Source: Eleginops maclovinus (taxonomy: Eukaryota > Chordata > Actinopteri > Perciformes > Eleginopidae). From it: a stretch of 64,000 nucleotides of DNA. A program made the translations under genes and the position numbers. The notes under the pieces are model-generated. The model worked only from the letters and a program-made list of their open reading frames with translations. It was not told where the DNA came from and did no database searches. Shown piece by piece: positions 56,411 to 64,000 of the stretch (positions are counted from its first letter, which is position 1; each line of letters starts with the position of its first letter). Where the stretch lies: the NCBI RefSeq assembly GCF_036324505.1, contig NC_086368.1:7136016-7200015 (forward strand), in the 5' to 3' direction.

Positions 56411-56995
56411 ACCATATTCTAAGAGGTGATCAGTTTTACGTTTCATTTTGTAAAGTACGTGCGACAGTTGTTAGCTGGCAGTTAATCTGGTTTGGTGCAG
56501 GGTCGGGGGTTTGGGCTGGTTGGGGTTGTAACTGTGGGAGCTAGCATTCAGGCTAACAATAGCATTCCACAAGGTTGTAAAATATACAGCCTCTTATCGA
56601 ACACTAAAGTAATTAATCCCTGTCTTTACAATCAGCATCCTACCTTCACCCGGTGGTTATAAAACAGACACATGAAAAAAAAGAAGGTCACTCCCTCCTG
56701 CCAGCTTAAGATTTTATGAAATTGAATCTGATTTATCTAGGAGGAGTTACATTTCAATGGCGCTTTTCTAGTCCTTTTCATTTGTGGCAAGTATAACTCT
56801 TTAGTATTCCATTAGACAAAAACATAACATTTTGTCTGCAGCCACTAACATGTTCCTGTTTCAAAGCCCAAAACATTTTTCAGTTCATGAAAAGGTTTTG
56901 TTCTTCATTATCTTCCATCAGACAGTCCCCTTTTCAGCTGCTGTTCTCCTCCCTCCTCTCTGCCTCTGCAGACACACCTGCTCTGCATACTAAAG

Positions 56996-57311
<316 letters not shown>

Positions 57312-57423
57312 CCATTCAATCATGTCACAGTGACTATACAAAGACATTTCTGCATGCAGGGCACGTCAAACACCCAACAACGAGCTGGTGAGTGTGTTTT
57401 GGTCTAGACAACGATGTGTGTTT

Positions 57424-57454
<31 letters not shown>
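57424..57454. repeat. (GA)n tract
   Basis: GAGAGA run with one GC interruption, between two CA tracts. Confidence 0.95.
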
Positions 57455-57654
57455 TGTCGCAGCATGCCAGACAGAGTAACAAGAGAGCGAGAGGGGCCAG
57501 GAATGCAGGAGACCACACCCATATCTGCAGTCATGTGACCAGGGTGGAAAAAGGAAATCCCCACACTGCAGAGAGAGGCTGAGGTCTGGTCTGCATCACA
57601 CACAAGTCAAATTTAAGTCAATCTAGGAATCTTTTCCAGAATATTTCCACACAC

Positions 57655-57773
<119 letters not shown>

Positions 57774-59236
57774 TCTGGCTGCCTGTTTCCTGTTGTCTCT
57801 TTGTTAAATTTAACCTGCCCCCTTATCCCATTAACCCTCACTGGGCACAGAGTGTAAATGTTTGTCCACACTCCAGTCAAACCTAGATCTTTTTTTATTT
57901 TTTTTTAATAGGGATGGCAAAGTTTACAACATGCAAAATAAGTAGGTCTGCACATTTGATAGAAACGTGTCTTTAAATGAATCAATCAAACTAAGAGGGA
58001 GCACAGTTCTTTTTTATTTAGATTGTTTAATGTCCCCTTCCAGAATATGCAGTTTATAAAAAAAAAAGAGAGGCTTGATGAACAAATCCTCTCACCTTTA
58101 GAAAGTCTTTGTCAAAGCTAGAAAGAGCCATATCCTCTACTTCTAACATCTTGTAGGGATGTTTTGTACAAAATAAAGATAACTTATATAATCTAATAAA
58201 TGAACTGTCTGTATGGGATTTTATCAGATTGATCTTGAATGAGTTAGATACATGAAAAATGGGTAGGAGCATGAGATCAACTTAAGATCAGGTTGGTAAT
58301 ACATCAAAGACCGCAGCCTCTCGCTGCATCCTGATTGGTTGATAACCTGAACATCACTGAACACAGATGAGCTGCTGTTGATGTTTGTTCAGGGTTCAGC
58401 TGGTGTCAACAATCAATGTTTCATCAAACGCTCTCACCGGGATACACAATACTGATGAGAGATGAGTGAGAGCTGTGTGAATATTAAATTTCTCCACCTG
58501 ATGTCTGCAAACATGCACTGAAGGTTGCAAATATATACAAATACTTGTCTGAGTGCTTACATAAGAGCAAATACGAGCAGAGACTTGTACAATAGGTTTT
58601 AATGTTTGAGCTTAAAGACCATTTGAAGCGTTTTTTTGCCAAAACAAATCTCTTTTGAATGTATTTGACTGAAACATTAAATGTCAAATTCAGGAAATAT
58701 TAATCAAACTGCTAGGTAATGTATTTTAAGAATGATTTATTTTCTATTATTGAACAAGAACTCTTCATTTCCATCATCAGTCTTGTATTTTAAAGAGTTT
58801 CAATCAGTTTTAGGCTTTTGAGCACAGAATTGATCTTCGCAGATAAATGCTCTTCATCACTGCAGCTGCTGTCCAATCAGAGGAGAGGAGGGGCCGGCTT
58901 TACCAACTGAATAACAACAATGGTCATTTTCACCTTATGGCAACAGCAATCATCGAGCTAGGCAGAACATAAATCCAACGCTTTAAACTACAAGTTGGGT
59001 TTGCAAACTAACATTACGACAACCATCATCACCATCACTAAAACGTAATTGACAGGCATCTGAAAACACTCCAGACATAAACAACAAGCTCATTGTGTTT
59101 GTCCTCAAAGCTGTGTTAAAACACGGTCCACTCAGTCTTTGGTTCCATGTCAACAGCTCATACCTGGGATTCCTGTCTGACTGGCTCGATGACTGGACAG
59201 TTTACACAACCTGAGGCCCCACAGCCCATTGTACTG

Positions 59237-59238
<2 letters not shown>

Positions 59239-59267
<29 letters not shown>
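59239..59267. repeat. (GT)n microsatellite, ~29 bp
   Basis: Short uninterrupted GT run. Confidence 0.98.
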
Positions 59268-59269
<2 letters not shown>

Positions 59270-59879
59270 TCCTCTATCTTTCCCCTTTCCTGCTCAGAGC
59301 ATCAAACTACGGCAAGCTTAAAAACCTATCCCTGTAGTTTGTCTTTTCCAGTATTTTGGTGTCTCCCGCCAAGTAACTGCTTCTAAACAGGATGAAATAG
59401 GAGTCTTCTGACATTAAAAGCATATTAATACATCCCAGTCCAAGAGTAACACATTAAGTCATGTCTGCACGCACGGTCCACATACTCAACTTCATGACCG
59501 CACCAGTGGAACACGCCAAGAACATGTGAAAACGCCTAGGCAGGAAATCAATGATCAAGATTCCCTTAGAAATTTGGATTGGGCTTTCAACGCTGCACCC
59601 ATAAAATCACATGTATGAAAGACAAGGGGGTTCAGGAAACCAAAAACAATCCCAAAACACAATACTTTACAAATGGTTGCTGAAATGAAATTTGAAATAC
59701 CTATTAAAAATGTTGCCACCAAAGAAATAGTCAATATAAAAAGGAAAAGTAAGTAGTAAAGTAAGGCAAATACCTGCGTCTTATAGGGATTATATCCTGT
59801 CCTTGATGTGTGCACGTCATGCACTGGCACTACCAAGCGGAAGTAGTGGCACTACCTATTTTGACTATGAAGACATTTT

Positions 59880-60363
59880 GGTCCCACTTTACAATAAGAC
59901 TACCCTTATAAAAGGGTTTACAAATAGTTTTTAATTAATTAAATAGGTTGTGAACACTTCATAAATCATTAATACGCTTTTATAAGACAAGAGATAAACA
60001 GGCAGCGGTGACTGGTTGCTTTCCAAATAGTGAGCCCACATTTGTCTGTACTGCTAAGCCTTATATTGGCTACTTAGCTTACTTCGATGCCAAGAAACAT
60101 CAAGATGGATGGGGGGCAAATCAACTCAATGAACAACAGATACCAAGGATGCTGGCTGATGAATAGGAAGCAAGTTAGGAAGCCAATATAAGGCTGAGTC
60201 ATCTTGACAAATAGTGAGCCTGTGTTGATGTATGAAAACTATGTTAGAGCTGATTTATAAATGGTTCTTAATGATTCATAACGTGTTTACAGCCTAATTA
60301 ATAACCTAATTATTAACCCTTTATGAATCCTTAATAAGGGTAGTCTTATTGTAAAGTGCTACC
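59880..60363. repeat. Foldback MITE with CACTTTACAATAAGACTACCC ends
   Basis: 484 bp. The first ~36 bp and the reverse complement of the last ~36 bp agree at nearly every base. An inner inverted pair (AAGCCTTATATTGGCT and AGCCAATATAAGGCT) adds further self-complementarity. Confidence 0.85.
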
Positions 60364-63044
60364 GGCATTTTAAATACAAACTGTGGAATTGAATTCCTTC
60401 ACCCGCGTTTTCAAGAATCAACTTATTTGTTTACTATTAAGTGAGTCTAGCTGAAATCCTTTATTTTTCCTGAAGCTTCTGTATATCTAGTCCCTACGTT
60501 ATATTTCAATGATTTAACAATTAAAGTAATGGAAGTAGCAGTTTGACTGGGGTACATAGGAGGATAGAAATGGGGAATGCCAACAGCTTTCAAATATTGA
60601 ACACAATTTTTGACATTTAAAGCCAAGCAATAAAACTGTAGTACAGCTGCGAAGATGTATGAATCAATAAGCAAAATGGCAGAAATAAATAATTGGAAAC
60701 CATTCAAAAGATGAGACAATCCTAGAAGTTGAATCATTGAGGGCCAATAATCTCAACTAGTTGGTGCTGGTATTCTTGTTTTAATATTGCAGTCAACTGA
60801 ATAACCTTGGGTTTAGAGTGTGGGTTGGACAAAGCTAGACATTCAAATAACTCAATTTGAGTTTGGTAAATCAGTAATTAACATTTTCACAATTTACTGG
60901 CATTTTGAGGATGAAACGATGACTTGATTAATAGAGAAAGTCATCTTGAAATGAGTATATGATGAAAGTGTTTTTTATGTGCTTGAGTGCCTGTTCATCA
61001 GATAAAGTGAGTGGAAAGGCCGAAGGCATCGAGACAAAGAGGTGGAGCACTGCTAATAAACTCAGAAGGACACAGGAGACGGCGCCACAGAGGACGTGTG
61101 CTCCATGTCTTATTAAACCAAAGAAAGGCATCGGGGAGAAGAAAGATCTGAGCCGAGCAGAGCAGCAACATCTGGAGGGCATCCAGAGATTTAATAATCC
61201 TGTTTACAGCCTGAAGCTCAGCCTTTCACTGCAGAACCCTGATCCATACTGATCATACAAATGCACTGAAAATGACCTCTTTGTGTGAGTGACTGTGTGT
61301 GTTGGGCAGGCACATCTGACACTGCGAGCACTGGTCAGTCCCCAGGTGTGAATGTGCATGAGGAGCAGTCAGATGAAAGCCTCCATTGTCGCAGCAGATG
61401 AAGGAAAACGCACAGCGGGAGAGAACAATTTAGAGCCCTGTCCCTTTACTGTGTGTGCTTTTCATTCAACAATATTGTGCATTAGGTTTTTCTATAGTAG
61501 GGGAGGTACTCACGCTGCAGTCGAGCCAAGTACTTTATCTCAATGAATGGATGGAGGTTTTTCTCGTAACAAATAACAGTTGGAGCCTAAAGCCATTTTC
61601 ATCTCACTGAGGCTGTTACTGTTTGTTATATTGCTTTCTGCAAAATTAAAACTCATCCACTGGGCAAATAGTGCAGAATATGTCCATATCTGGTGATAAT
61701 GCTGATTATCATCAAATAACGGCAATGCAACTGGATTTTTGTTGACTTGATTCAAACCAAATTACATTTGCATCGACCAAATGAAGGCCTCTTAACTGAG
61801 AATTAATCATACCATGGGCTTTCATGAGCTCTTGCTTGAATATATATATTTGTTATTACCAAAATACCATCCTTAGGTCACGTAACAACTACTGAACAAT
61901 CACCGTATCAACTGAGCAAACTTCATCCACGGATGAAAGCCATTAAATGGGGCTCAAAGCTTAAAAAAAACCTAAATCTTAAATGGACCTTGTAATACGA
62001 TTTTTTTATGCAGTGATCATAGTCAGTAATTCATACTCAAAACTGTGAATTTATCTGCAGTGATTTCAAATTGATTTAACAACAATCAAAATAATAATAC
62101 GACTTAATTCTGAGATTGATGCGATTGAGAACAATCTGCTTCAAGCCTATGCTAACAAAAAAAAACTCAAAATGGCATTACATTGGCGATAACTAAAAAT
62201 AAAATAAAAACAGACAATACGTCCGATTGGAGACTGAGGGGAAAATGAATGGACATTCCGTGTGAGAACATGTGGGTAAAAACGGATTATCAGGATGCTA
62301 TCTTGAGCAAAAACAGGCGTTTGTTTTTAATATGGGCGATGACTCAGCAGGAGTTCCCAGGTCTGACTTCCCCACCAGAGGAACGTTTACTGTAAACGCC
62401 ACTAAGCTTTGCTGCAACAAACACCACAACACGATCCTGGCAACATTAGACCCAAAGTAACCCATTCCTTTTTTTTTTAAAGAGTATTTTCTGTAAAAGT
62501 TGCTTAATTGATGAGTGTGTGTGAGATGACGTCCTCCACATGTTCAGTGATTGAAGAAGTGTGTTTAAAATTGATATTAATGTGAGTGAGTGTGTGTTTG
62601 TGTTCAATAGTAAACCCAGCTGGAACACATGCAAGCTAATCAATATTTTTCAGAGGGAGGGGTTTATGTCAATTATAGAAGGATTTCCCCATTGTGTTAC
62701 CCACAGATCTAAAATCGGGGTAATGGGTTGAAGCCCACATTCCTCCCCAGCTTCCTATGTCTTGAAACTTTTGATAGGCCGTGGCCACGCCCAGGTTTGA
62801 GCAGTTCAATGAAATTTGTCTCGTGACAAGACAGCGCCCACAGATTCTGTTTCAGTCAGATAAACTTCACATGAAAGAGGATAAAGATGCTCCAACGGCC
62901 GTTTCACTGTGACTTTAATATTGCAGCAGGAAATTAAAAGTGCTTCCAATGTCCAAGTCTGTTGTAGCCCTTCCCGGTTTCAACATAAAAACTCTGCTTT
63001 GCATAACAAGAAATAAAAGGTTTAACCATTTTAGTGAGGAAAAA

Positions 63045-63125
63045 CTTGACTGTTATACACAAAGCAGTGACCTCAACCCCATCCAAAACTATTGGGATCT
63101 GCAGCATTTCCCTACAATATTTTGA
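63045..63125 (+). mobile_element. Possible Tc1/mariner relic
   Basis: The frame here reads SSDLNPIQNYWDLQ, close to the SPDLNPIE.LW motif near the third catalytic acid of Tc1 transposases. Only this short stretch is recognisable; no terminal repeats found. Confidence 0.4.
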
Positions 63126-63137
63126 CACTCCCAAAAT

Positions 63138-63213
63138 AATATCTCCACACCATATCACTTCTGTTGTAAGACTAGTCTGTCTTACAACAGAAGTGATATG
63201 TTGTTGAGATATT
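63138..63213. repeat. Short perfect-stem hairpin
   Basis: 35-bp arms (63138-63172 and 63179-63213) match at 33 of 35 positions when reversed, around a 6-base loop TAGTCT. The inner 22 bp are perfect. Confidence 0.95.
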
Positions 63214-63654
63214 GTTTGTTGTATCAGATTTTATCCTCTGTTAGCGTTACCACGTATTTGTTTGACATGTTTTTTTACCAAGATCACCCACCGGAAGATT
63301 CTTGCTCTCACACTTTGTATAAATGAGCTTCACCGCTCAGTCTGAAAACCGGAGAGCTGGTACAGAGATAAAAGTACAACACCTGGCGGCCGATATGCTC
63401 AAACAAATAAGTTTTTGGTCTGTGTTTTGATGGATTCTGCCTGAAAGGCACAGTCAGAAAACAAGCTTCTCCTCCAATTACAACAGTGGCGTCACCGGCA
63501 ATTTCTGAGAAAGTTTAAACACTTTTATACTCGGAGCGGCTGCACCAAAAAAGGTGGAAAGCAACAAACAAAAAAAGATGGCGGGTGGGCCTGAGGTCTC
63601 TCCTCATAGGAATCAGATAGATAGATAGAATCGGAGGATGAAACCCTCTTTACA

Positions 63655-63765
63655 TGCACACAGCAGAGCACACAGTGAAATTGGTCCTCTGCATTTAACC
63701 CATCCTAGTACTAGGAACAGTGGGCAGCTATCGTGCAGCGCCCGGGGAATCAATGGAAAAAAGGT
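63655..63765 (+). repeat. Dispersed fish repeat fragment
   Basis: TCCTCTGCATTTAACCCATC, then GGAACAGTGGGCAGCTATCG and GCAGCGCCCGGGG are words of a common teleost interspersed repeat. Confidence 0.6.
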
Positions 63766-64000
63766 GCTCAGAAAAAGGTGCTGTGTGGAGACGTGCCCTT
63801 CCTCTCAGGGTCCATCCATCCTTCACTCTGTTCTCTGCCTCAGGAGTCAAACTGTTTATGCATAATATTCATGTTCCTCCTCCTATTCCCACTCTAACCT
63901 GCATGCGCTTTGAAGGGGAACTCCTTTGAAGTGCGTCAGCATCTGTGCAGAGGAGAACCTCCCAATTATAAGCCACTGTAACGAGCTCCATGGGGCCGCA

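Noticed and set aside
60959..61252. 97-codon plus-strand frame
   Set aside because: No domain recognised and no splice context; might be chance.

Overview
This is a teleost-type nuclear genome window, probably from a ray-finned spiny-rayed fish. The evidence is spliced vertebrate coding exons with GT-AG borders, very long (CA)n/(GT)n tracts, hAT and LINE-1 remnants of the kind common in fish, and MITE-like repeats in several orientations. There is no prokaryotic organisation.

One host gene dominates. It is a plasma-membrane Ca2+-transporting ATPase on the minus strand, best matched to atp2b4 (PMCA4). Fifteen coding exons can be placed to the base, from the ATG at 43064 down to 2454. They join in a single open frame of 2,628 nt (876 codons) covering the N-terminus, M1-M4, the actuator, phosphorylation and nucleotide-binding domains, the hinge and M5. 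The gene runs off the left edge, so M6-M10 and the calmodulin-binding tail are not in the window. A 36-nt exon at 20467-20502 is the splice-site-A cassette; that length is the one known for PMCA4.

Layout: 1-2453 is intron with a MITE. 2454-13909 holds exons 15 to 7, fairly compact. 13910-26159 holds exons 6 to 2, with large CA-repeat tracts in the introns. 26160-42868 is a 16.7-kb first intron carrying MITEs, microsatellites, a decayed duplicate of coding exon 1 (39345-39513) and a broken ZBED-like hAT transposon. 42869-43064 is coding exon 1. 43065-64000 has no recognisable host coding sequence. It carries a nearly intact multi-exon ZNF862-like hAT transposon inserted inside an older MITE, a LINE-1 fragment, further MITEs and more CA tracts. 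It may contain non-coding 5' exons or regulatory DNA of the ATPase gene that cannot be recognised by eye.

The most notable observations are the ancient duplication of the exon-1 block with one decayed copy, the intron-bearing hAT element nested in another repeat, a 382-codon hAT C-terminal frame that stays open although its upstream half is broken, and a near-perfect short hairpin at 63138-63213. I found no evidence of a wholly new biological system.
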